From Sacculina carcini (taxonomy: Eukaryota; Arthropoda; Thecostraca; Sacculinidae): a DNA stretch of 64,000 nt. The notes under the pieces were generated by a model that did no database searches, was not told the origin of the DNA, and saw only the letters and a list, made by a program, of their open reading frames with translations. Where the stretch lies: NCBI GenBank assembly GCA_916048095.2, contig OU696570.1:10804816-10868815 (forward strand), read 5' to 3'. Position 1 is the stretch's first letter, and the number at the start of each line of letters is the position of its first letter. This document shows positions 38,486-47,337 of the stretch, piece after piece. The position numbers were made by a program, and so were the translations under genes.

Positions 38486-41400
38486 GTGAGCGAGTGGTGC
38501 GTTGAATTTGTCTGCTATATCATTCTTCAAGATAATTGTGTAAGATAATTAATTGAGAGTGTAAGATAATTATGTGTAAGATAGGTGTATGTAATCATAT
38601 TATATAATTGTATATGAGATATTTATATATTAAGATAGCAATGCATATACAACGAAACTGTCTGGTCTGAGTTCAACCTGTACAACTTATGTGACATCTG
38701 AAACAGGTGTTGTGGTTTTGTTTTCTGTTTTTTCTCTATTGATTCCTCGTTGTTATAGTTGTCTAGAGCTAGACTACTCAAGTTATCCAAATCTAGTTAT
38801 CTAGCTTACTAGTTAATAGCCAGCTTTACTAGATACTGGTCAATCTGTTATTTATGTAGTGAGAATCAAAGAAAAAAGGTACGGTCCACCAACCTGCAAG
38901 TTCACATTTACAACGTTTTTGTTGAAACTTTCTGTTCAAATTTATCATATAATATCAGTCGTTAATGTACAGAAATATCCATTCAAGCCCTTTTTTGTCG
39001 TACAGATTCCTGGAGTTAATCGACCATGGGCCGATGTGCCCGTGTACGCGTTCGTTTTGCTCTTGTGTACGATTGTTCACGAGATGGGTCACGCTATGGC
39101 GGCCGTGAGGTGAGCCAGTGATAGCGCAGTGCTCGACACACGTGTCTTGCATCCAGGGGACCTGGGTTCGAATCGTTGTAGGGGGCTGTTTTTCGATCAT
39201 CTTCCTATGGGTGTTTTCGGTAGGGAAGAGGTGGTAGGGACTTCTGAAGTGCATGACCATAAGGTGGACATGAATGTTAAGATAATATAACAATAAAATA
39301 AAATCTGCAATATGGATTATAGATCATTCCTCAAAAAACAAAAACATTTATCACAAGCACGCACACAGACACACACACACGCACACAGACACACACAGCA
39401 TACAAAAACCGCGCCTGCAAAACTATGCAAATTCAATCTCCTATGAAGGCTCAACACACTGTAATTATAATCAGTCTTTCTGTATTTGCATTTTCAATAA
39501 TTATCCTAATTGGTAACTGAAAGTGGTTTCACATGTTGAGACATGTAATTCAACTAAACGTACGCATGTATTTGTATGCGTGTGTGTGTGTGAGTATGTA
39601 ACAATAATGCATTTATTGCAATCGCGAAATGCACTTTTCATTGCACTGTACGAAATAATGGAAAATACATATACACATGTATACACTAACAATCATATGC
39701 ACGCACACGTACACATACACAAATACATGCATACAAAAATAGCATGTGTGTGTGTGTGTTTGTGTGTAGAGAGCGCGTGTCGGTGCACGGATGCGGTGTG
39801 ATGTTGGTGTTGTGTGTGCCGGCCGCCTATGTTGAGCTGGACGGCCAGGTTCTGTCTGGCCCCCTTGTTGTCGGGGGCGGTGGCGGCGCTACGGCCCCCC
39901 TCTCGTTGGCGGCTCGTCTGCGCGTGCTGTGCGCCGGCGTGTGGCACAATGTGGTGCTGGCGACGACGGCGGCAGTGTTTGTGTCGGCGTGTACGGCCGC
40001 CGTCACACGACTGACGGCATATTCCCTGGGCAGCAGCGGCGGCGGACTGGAGGTGGTGTCTGTCGTGAGTGTAGCCGTGTTCAAACGAGCAACGCAGTGA
40101 TGTTGTGGAGAGCTGGTTGGCGGATTGAGAAGTGGGCAAGCAGTGAAAATGGTTACGCATCACGGGTTTAGTCCGGGCATCGGCAATCCGCGGCTCTTTA
40201 GTGCCTAGAGCTTTTAAAGCTCTTTAGTGCCTAGCGCCTAATCCGCTGCCTAGAGCTTTTAAAAAAATGTTTGAAAATGGAAAAAGATGGCAGATTGAAA
40301 CATTTTTGTTATATGGCTTGTATAAAGTTATTATTTTTTGCGGCTCCAGACATATTTGTTTTTGGTCCAATATGGCTGTTTCTACATTTTGGGTTGCCGA
40401 TCCCTGGTTTAGACGAATTCTGGTGTAATTTGATGTCTGATTACTTCCAGATTCATCTACAACACAGCAGAACACTCGCTCCTTTGTCGGAGATTTCCTG
40501 TCCAGTCGTTGACAAAAGTTCTCGTAGACAAAGCACACTAAGCAAATAAGACAATCATTATACGAAGATACCCGGGCAGGCCGAATGGTTGGGCTTTAAA
40601 CGGAAGTCGTTGTTAAAACAGTACCATTTTTGTGCAATCGCTATTTTTACATCCTGTTTACCGCTCCTCGTTGTGCATTGTTTCCCATCACTGTGAAATT
40701 GGATAATTCCATACATCTATTAATCTCACCAATTGTTTCATTTTTAGATCGGCACAATATTGTGTGGATCACAAGCTGTGTTTTCTCTTTATTATCTACT
40801 ATTGCTGTTAATATTTTTATTTATTTACTCTGTATTTATTTTTCTTTATTTTTATTGTATTGATGTTCCGTTCTGCCCATGTTGTGTGGACCAATCAGCT
40901 TGGGCTGAAATGTCGCCTCATTCGCACATGTCCACCTGGTGTTTGTGTCCTTGTAGTCGGCGTTTTTGTCGGGACCGTCTGGCTTGGCACCGGGCGATAC
41001 AATGACGGCTGTTGATCATTGTGTCGTGCACGATCTGTCCTCGTTGCAGCTGTGTCTCAGCCGGTACAGCACGCCGCAGCGGCACAAACACGGCGCAGGA
41101 TTCTGTGTTAGTCGCCGCTTTATTGCCGAACACAACACGACGCAAGTGTACGCTAATCGTGAGTGATTTCAGTCAAGTATATACGTGTATCGCAGCGCAG
41201 ATGCGAGGTCTTATGGGCCCTCTCCCCGGAAGGCAATACTTGAGGTTCCCATTATAAAAGAGGTCCGACTTTGGCAAATGCAATTACGAGCAGCCCCTCA
41301 GTCTTCATTAAGCTGGCGACTTTTTTTATGTATTATGTAAATTTTAATATGATGCTTGAGGCAACAGGGTCGGGGAAGGGTTGCTATGGTTCTTATCAAC

Positions 41401-42611
41401 CGTGTTGATTTCAGTTGTATCAAATATTTCAGTGTCAACCCCAGATCAACTCTTGCTGAAATCTTGTCTCCATTGGTCCATCGGCTACAAAAAAGCAAAG
41501 TCCTGGAGAATCAAGTGTGTGTGTGTGTTGTTTGTGTTCACTATTGTTTTTGAGTTTAATTTAGTTTTCTGCTTCCGTATGTGTGTGTGTGTGTGTACTT
41601 GTCGACTTGTGCTACAGAATATGAGCTTAGGCTCGAACTGTCCTAGCTATTATCCAATCAAGTTTATTTTTGAATTATGACATTCTACAAAATTCTTCGA
41701 CGGCGTATTCCACACGTTGATGGCTGTGTGTACGGGAAACTGTATTTCTTAATGTCTTTTATACAACGCGTTTTATTATCGTTCTATAATTATAATTATA
41801 TATTTATCAATTTACCTCTTTTCTCTGTGTCTCACTTCATGAGGTGTGTGTGTGTGTGTGCGTGTCTGTCTGTCTGCCTGTTTGTGTGTATGGATCAGCC
41901 CAGCACCGGACTCCAATGATCGACAATTCCGCCGCAGACACAGTTGCATGTTGTCAACACGACGCTCATGCGACCCACATGTGTTTCTCATCAGACACAC
42001 CGACATCTGCGGCAACGGGTGGCGCCATCTATAGTTGTTTGCCCGCACGAGTTGTGCTGCAGCATAATGTTGTCCACACACGACTGCGATGTCTAACAAC
42101 AGCGGATTGTCGCAAAACAGCTACCAATGGTGATTTTAATGGTGACAATGTGTGCGTCACTCCGGCACTTATCGATTCTGAAGCTCGGCTCATCTCGATC
42201 AGTCGCCGCCGCGTCGCCGGCGATCATGATGCCGTTCAACAATCATCGGTGTTGTTTGTGGGCCGACCCGACGCGTTGACGCACTCGCTGGCCGTACGTC
42301 AAATCGCCTCGCCGTACGTCGACGCACTGTACGCCTTGCGCCGCGTGTGTGCCGTCACGGCGGCCGTGTCGGCCGGTCTGGCGCTGGTCAACGTGGTGCC
42401 GGCGCACGGCTTCGACGGCCAGCACATCTGGCACGCCCTGCTACTGAGCGCTGCCGAAACAGCATGCGGCAGCGGAGGCAGCTTCCAGCGCCGCATAAGA
42501 CTGCGGCAGCGGGCCGAGTGTATCGCCCGTCTGGCGTGTCATCTGGGCACAGGCCTGCTGGCGGTGTGGCTGGTGTTGTCGCTGGGAAATGAGGCGTTTG
42601 GTCGCGTGTAA
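38180..42611 (+). CDS. MBTPS2: Site-2 protease (MBTPS2/S2P), membrane-embedded zinc metalloprotease, five exons
   Basis: S2P cuts membrane-anchored transcription factors such as SREBP and ATF6 inside the membrane, in the Golgi, after site-1 cleavage. Five exons (38180-38485, 39006-39109, 39770-40064, 40957-41158, 41899-42611) join in frame to 539 residues, close to the roughly 520 of vertebrate S2P. Signatures are the zinc motif H-E-M-G-H (residues 127-131), G-V-W-H-N in the next membrane block, the luminal G-P-S-G-L-A-P-G-D turn (PDZ-like region), a cysteine-rich luminal segment with C-L-P-A-R, and the third metal ligand in N-V-V-P-A-H-G-F-D-G (Asp475). All junctions obey GT-AG. The ATG at 38180 is the first in frame, but the hydrophobic N-terminal helix seen in relatives is missing, so an upstream 5' exon is possible. 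LYRM2 lies tail to tail downstream. Confidence 0.94.
38486..39005 (+). other. S2P intron 1
   Basis: The 520-bp AT-rich intron contains several imperfect GTGTAAGATAATT units (38527-38590). The acceptor TTTTTTGTCGTACAG is a conventional pyrimidine-rich site. Confidence 0.85.
39006..39109 (+). CDS. MBTPS2: S2P exon 2, carries the zinc-binding H-E-M-G-H
   Basis: Encodes I-P-G-V-N-R-P-W, a hydrophobic helix, then the catalytic H-E-M-G-H and A-A-V-R. It ends AG/GTGAGC with two bases of an Arg codon that exon 3 completes. Confidence 0.96.
39113..39304 (+). mobile_element. tRNA-derived SINE in S2P intron 2
   Basis: The head resembles a tRNA: an A-box-like TGATAGCGCAGTGCTCGACA, a B-box-like GGGTTCGAATCG, and pairing AGCC/GGCT ends. 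The tail runs to an A-rich AACAATAAAATAAAATC. It begins within a few bases of the exon 2 donor. Confidence 0.6.
39770..40064 (+). CDS. MBTPS2: S2P exon 3
   Basis: It completes the Arg codon and encodes E-R-V-S-V-H-G-C-G-V, the membrane segment with V-P-A-A-Y-V-E, and R-V-L-C-A-G-V-W-H-N-V-V-L-A, all colinear with vertebrate S2P. Intron 2 ends in a TG run (TGTGTGTGTGTGTTTGTGTGTAG) instead of a pyrimidine tract. The donor is GTC/GTGAGT, phase 0. Confidence 0.94.
40065..40956 (+). other. S2P intron 3
   Basis: This 892-bp intron has a duplicated CTCTTTAGTGCCTAG motif near 40190-40235 and a T-rich 3' half. Acceptor GTGTTTGTGTCCTTGTAG. Nothing else is recognised. Confidence 0.8.
40957..41158 (+). 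CDS. MBTPS2: S2P exon 4
   Basis: Encodes S-A-F-L-S-G-P-S-G-L-A-P-G-D-T and a following H-C-V-V-H-D-L, matching the G-P-R-G-L-x-x-G-D segment of S2P, then a luminal stretch ending Y-A-N. The donor is AATC/GTGAGT, phase 1. Confidence 0.92.
41203..41390 (+). repeat. Dispersed repeat, copy in S2P intron 4
   Basis: Shares GGCAATACTT, GGTCCGACTTTGG, ACGAGCAGCCCCTC and TGAGGCAAC motifs in the same order with 60236-60480. It looks like an interspersed element of unknown class. Confidence 0.7.
41899..42611 (+). CDS. MBTPS2: S2P exon 5, C-terminal part
   Basis: It starts in phase with a completed Pro codon and encodes the cysteine-rich luminal loop (A-C-C-Q-H-D, C-L-P-A-R, C-L-T-T-A-D-C), the V-L-F-V-G-R-P segment, the third metal ligand in F-D-G-Q-H-I-W and the last membrane helix (L-A-V-W-L-V-L-S-L). 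Stop TAA at 42609. The acceptor is preceded by a (TG)n plus TCTG tract (41844-41890). Confidence 0.95.
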
Positions 42612-43429
42612 CGCGTGAGAAACTTAACCGTCGAATACACGATGCGGCAAGCTATAGACGGCGAATACAGACGTATTGTACGTTTTATTGTATGCCGCGT
42701 TGTATTGAGAATGACTGACGGATATTGTGATTGTCATTCCATGTGTCATATGTCGCTGTGTGTGAGAAGATTCGTGGTATAATTTTTAATTCACCGTTCA
42801 TTTTATACCATTCATACATTGTTGATCATTTTTGACGATGAAAAAAGTGCAATGAAACTGAAATATTTCGCAGCTGGCTTTTATTGGTGAATATCTCGAC
42901 ATTTTCTCACTTCGCCGCATTCGGAATCCAACAATCCATATTCTTTGACACGTGGGAGAAAATAACTGAAACGTTCGAGAAGGAGTGATCAGATTCAGTG
43001 ATAAAGCGTGCCGCTGCAAACGCCCGTCCTATCCGTCAAAAGATTGAAAGTATGCCCTCACAGCGGGACCAGACTCACAGAATCAATGGTCGAATCAAAT
43101 ACATGACGAGGGCATATATTCCCTACTATATTCAGCAGTGTGACATGCACTTGACAGTATAATCCTTGCGAGATTAATTATTCGCTTATTATCGTTGCGA
43201 TTCAGTGCGTGAATCAAATGCCTACCCTGAATCTTCCAACTTGTTGAATACATCGAGAAATGACGGATTCAAAGCCGCCATTTTGACAGCGTCTGTCACA
43301 GTAACGGTGTAGGTTACGATGGGTTAACAAGTGGATCTGCTCACAAATGAACCATGCCTGTCCCGCATCCAGAAAGTTCATACATAATGCACCAGTGAAG
43401 AGCCAGGGTGGTCCAACGTATGAACGTCA
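42612..43429. other. Intergenic region between convergent S2P and LYRM2
   Basis: These 818 bp should hold both 3' untranslated regions. I see no AATAAA close to either stop and no other feature. Confidence 0.6.
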
Positions 43430-43510
43430 TCATGACGTCGCGATGTTCAGAGTGGTCTTCATTCGGGCCAAACTGGTCTTTCCCTTGATAATGCACGACT
43501 TGATCAGACT
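43430..43510 (-). CDS. LYRM2: LYRM2 exon 3
   Basis: 26 codons plus TGA. The acceptor GTCTTTTCTGCAG is strong. The sequence S-L-I-K-S-C-I-I-K-G-K-T-S-L aligns with the C-terminal helix of human LYRM2. Confidence 0.85.
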   Translation of the reverse strand, partial: SLIKSCIIKGKTSLARMKTTLNIATS

Positions 43511-45198
43511 CTGCAGAAAAGACAGTGTGTGGTTCATAGAGGCCGTATGATTGATTGATAGATGGCGTTGTATGATTGGAAAATTATCAACTGACAGTTT
43601 CATCATGTGTTACGACATTGTGATTACGATACAATTTGAGCGCAGAAAAAGGGCAGCCACGAGCCGCGATCTTGAAAGCAGTTGTCATTGTCTAGACTCA
43701 GTGTTTTGTGGACTCCGTGGTGTAGTTGTTAGCACACCCGCCTCAAAAAAGCGCGAGGTCCGTGGTCCGAAACCAGGCGGAGAAGAATTTCATTGGGCGA
43801 ATTCTACAATACAACAGCCCCTGTCCACCCAGCAGTAAATGGTACCAGATATCAGTCATGAGTTGTGTCATGCATTATGGGGAGGTGGCCCTCTCTAATA
43901 CGTCTTACGTCCTTGTGGCGCCATAGCGTGGAGAGGGTTGGTTCTGCGGTGGCAGCGAGCTGCACGGGACACACCTGTGTGTTCATTAGCTTCGACTTCT
44001 TCCCGTGTAGCCGCTGTCACTTAGGCCTTTAACCTTTATTTTTATTTAAGTGGACAGTTAGTGGTACTGGATTAACTGCCCCGAGTCAGAGTGGAAAATC
44101 CCAACAGATGCTTGTCTAAACATGACCAGCTTGATGATAGTCATCGATCATCTCCCTTTAACATCTTCATCTCCTTGATTTATCTTCTTAACCCCTCCTA
44201 ACATCTTCATCTCCACAATCCATCTCAACCCTTCCTGACACCCCCTTCCATCTCCGTATACATGATCCATCTCCTTAACCCCTCCTAACATGTCCTTTCA
44301 TCTCCTTAACCTCTCCTAACATCTTTTTCCATATTCATGATCCATCTCCTCAACACCAGACATCTCCCTCCATTTCCATCTCCTTGATTCAACCGATCAC
44401 TTGGCTTCGTGCGTGATTTGCGATCTTCGAAGACTCCAAGCAACTCTTACACAATGCGTACCTGATCGGTGAGACGACGGTTGACGTCGAACTCTGCGCG
44501 GATCCAGCGCTGCAGATCGCAGCGTTGATCGGCCGGGGCCTGGCGGGCCGCGCGACAACAGTCACGGTACAGCTGCACCACCTGGCGCCGCAACAGAAAC
44601 TAGTCCCACCACACACACACATACACGATACGCAGATTCATATGTACAAGAGTTGCGGGCGGAGTGGAAAAACACCACGGATGCTTGACGAAACATGATG
44701 ATCGACACGGATCATCTCCCCCTTACATCTCCTTCCACCTCCATCTCCTCAACCCCTTCTAAGAGAGTAACAAGAGTAACACAATAGCATCAAGTCTATT
44801 GGCTTGTACTGCAGCCACGCTAGATCGGTGATGTGATCCGCAAGTGGCATGGCCAGTCCAGAGTTATTCTCGCAGAGCGGTGCTGTGAAGCTTGGACCCT
44901 TGTGTGATTGGAAACAAAAAGGACGGCATTCACCAGCATAAGAACTGTTCATATTACGAAAATGAAATTCCAATCCTTGACGAAGTGGAGGCATTGTCGC
45001 TGTTTCACGTGTGTGACCACGTGGTCGCAAAATAGTTTAGTGAGTGTGCTCACCTATGTTTTTAGCCAATTAAGCCAATTTCGAATAATAAAAATCGGAA
45101 TTAAATTTAATTGAATGTGCCATAAAAGCTTCACAAGCAATGATGAAGTTCGGAATTGCGTGATTCACCTCTTTAAGGTTTGGAGCGCCCTTCACCAT
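43430..45198 (-). CDS. LYRM2: LYR motif-containing protein 2, three short exons
   Basis: LYRM proteins are small mitochondrial matrix proteins that bind the acyl-carrier protein and help assemble respiratory complexes; LYRM2 is linked to complex I. Exons 45169-45198, 44462-44599 and 43430-43510 join in phase 0 to 82 residues (human LYRM2 has 88). The start M-V-K-G-A-P-N-L-K-E runs into F-L-L-R-R-Q, as human L-K-Q runs into F-V-R-R-Q. The L-Y-R tripeptide is at 20-22 and the conserved Phe at 47 (A-E-F). The C-terminus I-I-K-G-K-T-S-L-A-R-M matches the family's I-x-x-G-x-x-x-L-x-x-L pattern. All four splice sites are GT/AG. The exons are too short to show up as open frames. It lies downstream of CDPF1 on the same strand. 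Confidence 0.88.
43711..44046 (+). mobile_element. tRNA-derived SINE in LYRM2 intron 2, full-length copy
   Basis: The head carries an A-box-like TGGTGTAGTTGTTAGCAC and a B-box-like GTGGTCCGAAACC. The body contains GGCGCCATAGCGTGGAGAGGG and the 3' end GGCCTTTAACCTTTATTTTT. A 5'-truncated copy on the other strand lies at 56603-56806. Confidence 0.7.
44090..44400. repeat. CATCTCC-rich degenerate minisatellite in LYRM2 intron 2
   Basis: Imperfect units of the type CATCTCCTTAACCCCTCCTAA repeat across about 250 bp, preceded by GAGTGGAAAAT and GATGCTTG motifs. A shorter version with the same lead-in lies at 44655-44765, so related repeats flank exon 2 on both sides. Confidence 0.8.
44462..44599 (-). 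CDS. LYRM2: LYRM2 exon 2 with the L-Y-R motif
   Basis: 46 codons containing V-V-Q-L-Y-R-D and W-I-R-A-E-F. The acceptor (GTGTGTGTGTGGTGGGACTAG) is TG-rich, not pyrimidine-rich; the donor is CAG/GTACGC. Confidence 0.9.
44655..44765. repeat. Second, shorter CATCTCC repeat in LYRM2 intron 1
   Basis: It begins GCGGAGTGGAAAAACACC and continues GGATGCTTGACGAAACATGA then CATCTCC units, the same order as the copy at 44090-44400. Confidence 0.75.
45169..45198 (-). CDS. LYRM2: LYRM2 exon 1
   Basis: Ten codons from ATG 45198 to GAG, followed by the donor GTGAAT. It is short, but the frame, the P-N-L-K-E sequence and the junction to F-L-L-R-R-Q all fit. Confidence 0.8.
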
Positions 45199-45242
45199 AC
45201 TGTCATGGGACTAGAGAGATGGCTCATATTCCGATCATACAC

Positions 45243-45330
45243 TTGAGTGGTTCCCAGGCTTCTTTTGCGATCAAGCACCACTTGGAGCTCCCATACAGTC
45301 GCCGCGTACCACCTGGCTGCAGAGAAACTT
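45243..45330 (+). mobile_element. Possible hAT-type left terminal fragment
   Basis: GAGTGGTTCCCAGGCTTCTTTTGCGAT resembles the CAGTGGTTCCCA ends of hAT elements, including an internal CACCACTTGGAG motif. No right end was assigned. Confidence 0.3.
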
Positions 45331-45930
45331 GACTTGATCAACTTGTCAGGCTTAACTGATAGTTCAAGTCTTGATGATTCAATTATGCATGTGTGTAGCC
45401 CTCACACACTGCACTTGCGAAGTGCCAGCGGTCCCGATATGGTTGAATGCTTGGTTTGAGAGCAAATTGAAGAACATAAACAAACTACAGTGCGTGAAAA
45501 ACAGTGGACAAAACGGAACACGTGTATGCAATGTGATATAATTTATGTTAATCTGGCAAAAATGATACCGCAATACTTTCTCGCTTTTTAAAACTGAAAA
45601 TATTGGCTTCTTATATTCAGCTGATGTATATAAACATGGCACACACAACTGCACCAATAATAACCGTCAAGCCACACTACATCAATCGACAATAAACAAC
45701 TCCGTGACCGTTTCCAAACTCAACGACTCCAAAAAATATGCCCGTCTTTGTGTAAACGTTGACTCGTGGAGCAGGCCACCCCCAAGCCAAGTCCCGCCTC
45801 ATTGCTGAAAATAACACTTTAAACCCACACGTACATCCCACTGTGTGAGCACCAAGTGAAAAAAAATCCACTGAACAAATATTTGGCGCGAAACTGCGAC
45901 GCGACAACTTCGGCGCGCCGGCCGTGAATA

Positions 45931-46284
45931 TCACGCAAATTTGGCGCGAATTTGCTGCGGCAATTGTGACGCCCGCGCGCGAGCACACTCGACACACAGC
46001 GTGGCCGCGTAGAAGACACTGCACGCGGCATCTTGACACACGGGCCGCTGACAGCCAACACAATCGGCACCCAGTAGCACGAGCTGACCGGTGGGCGGCG
46101 GACTGAACGGGTCGCGCAGAACATAGGCAGTCGCGTCCAAACAGCGCACCGACTGGCTGTACGGCGGCAGAGGACCTCGGCTGTCGTAGCGCTCGCTGAA
46201 GCCGCACAAGTGACATGTGAAGCGATGCGACGCACCGGCGGCATCGTCGCCAGTTGCCGGAGGGCGATCGCCAGACGAACTCAT
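45931..46284 (-). CDS. CDPF1: Cysteine-rich DPF motif protein (CDPF1), single exon
   Basis: The 117-residue product matches the family named after its Asp-Pro-Phe motif: F-T-C-H-L-C-G-F at 22-29, P-Y-S-Q-S at 41-45, L-R-D-P-F at 56-60, then paired cysteines C-V-G-C, P-V-C, A-C-S-V-F-Y and L-C-V-E-C, ending P-Q-Q-I-R as in vertebrate CDPF1. The cysteine pairs suggest a small zinc-binding fold; the molecular role of the family is not known to me. The ATG at 46284 is the first in frame, and the frame upstream has no other ATG. Mammalian CDPF1 has several exons; here it is uninterrupted. LYRM2 starts 733 bp downstream on the same strand. Confidence 0.92.
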   Translation of the reverse strand: MSSSGDRPPATGDDAAGASHRFTCHLCGFSERYDSRGPLPPYSQSVRCLDATAYVLRDPFSPPPTGQLVLLGADCVGCQRPVCQDAACSVFYAATLCVECARARASQLPQQIRAKFA

Positions 46285-46802
46285 TGAGACAATAGACGAC
46301 AACAGTAGCAGGGGCGTGGCGTTCAGACACAGAAAGGGCAGTCAGTGTGTGGCGGCAATGAGCGAACGCACACTCACAAATACAAGCCACGGAGAGAAGG
46401 CGACCTCACTAGTTGAATATCCAGCGAGACGGTTCGAAGAGGAATCACAAGCGGCAAAGTTAGTTGCCGTGCACTTTGAACGTGGACACAACAAAGAGAA
46501 GAAGCCGATAAGAACAAGACGAGAAAGGGTCCAATTTCACTGGTGCATACAGAGAACACATATTCACATAAAGAACACACAATATCACCTAAGATACAAA
46601 CTTACAGAAATATGAGGCCCTGTCAAACGTATGGAGCAGTGATATAATTAAGTAAAACACCCATCGCAATAAAGATGGAGCCACATCGAAAAAGCAACAG
46701 TTCGCCTTCAGATCTTTTGGTTATGCCGCCAAAATTCAGATGAAAATTGCATATTTGTATTATAATACCATTTTTGTAATAGCAGGATCAGTGTAAAGAA
46801 AT

Positions 46803-46864
<62 letters not shown>

Positions 46865-47337
46865 AAGATGTTGTTACACCGATGTCGAAATGTCGAAATG
46901 AAAAATAAAGCATAATAAAAAACAATGGAGATTTTAAATATGTATTTCCTTATAAGGGTGCCGGGAACTTTTGAAAGGCTTGCCAAGGCTGCAGCAAACT
47001 GGAAAAGGTTGGGAACCACTGCACTAGCCGGCTCACCTCATCAACGTAGCGGAGCTGGAGAGAGTAGTGAAACTAGCTGAAATAGCTCTTTCAGCATTTC
47101 AGTGAAACTATGTGAAGGACGCGAACAGCACGAAAACGGTTGGTGGTTGGCGAGAAGAGGAAGAGATGAGTTGTGTGTGAATTAATTGTTAATTATCTAC
47201 AATAAATTGTTAATGGTTTGGACTAAAGAATCTGACTCTGAAGCGGAATTTGACCGAAGTGAAAGTACATGCTGATTCTGTAGCAGTATTTGCTTGGGTT
47301 AACACAGCCAAATACCAAGTACAAAGTCATTCATCTC
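46285..47337. other. Upstream region of CDPF1 and spacer
   Basis: A perfect AT array lies at 46807-46860. A hAT-type right end, AAAAGGTTGGGAACCACTG, finishes at 47021. No gene is seen. Confidence 0.5.

Noticed and set aside
39113-39190. Possible tRNA gene (B-box GGGTTCGAATC)
   Set aside because: The cloverleaf is incomplete and the sequence runs on into a SINE body with an A-rich end.
43711-43790. Possible tRNA gene
   Set aside because: Only the A and B boxes resemble a tRNA and a second copy of the same body exists, so it is a SINE head.
44389-44622. 77-codon minus-strand Cys-rich frame
   Set aside because: It is a shadow frame over LYRM2 exon 2; the correct frame carries the L-Y-R motif.
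45677-46390. 237-codon minus-strand frame overlapping CDPF1
   Set aside because: It is an alternative frame over the CDPF1 exon. The 117-residue frame has the family motifs and this one does not.
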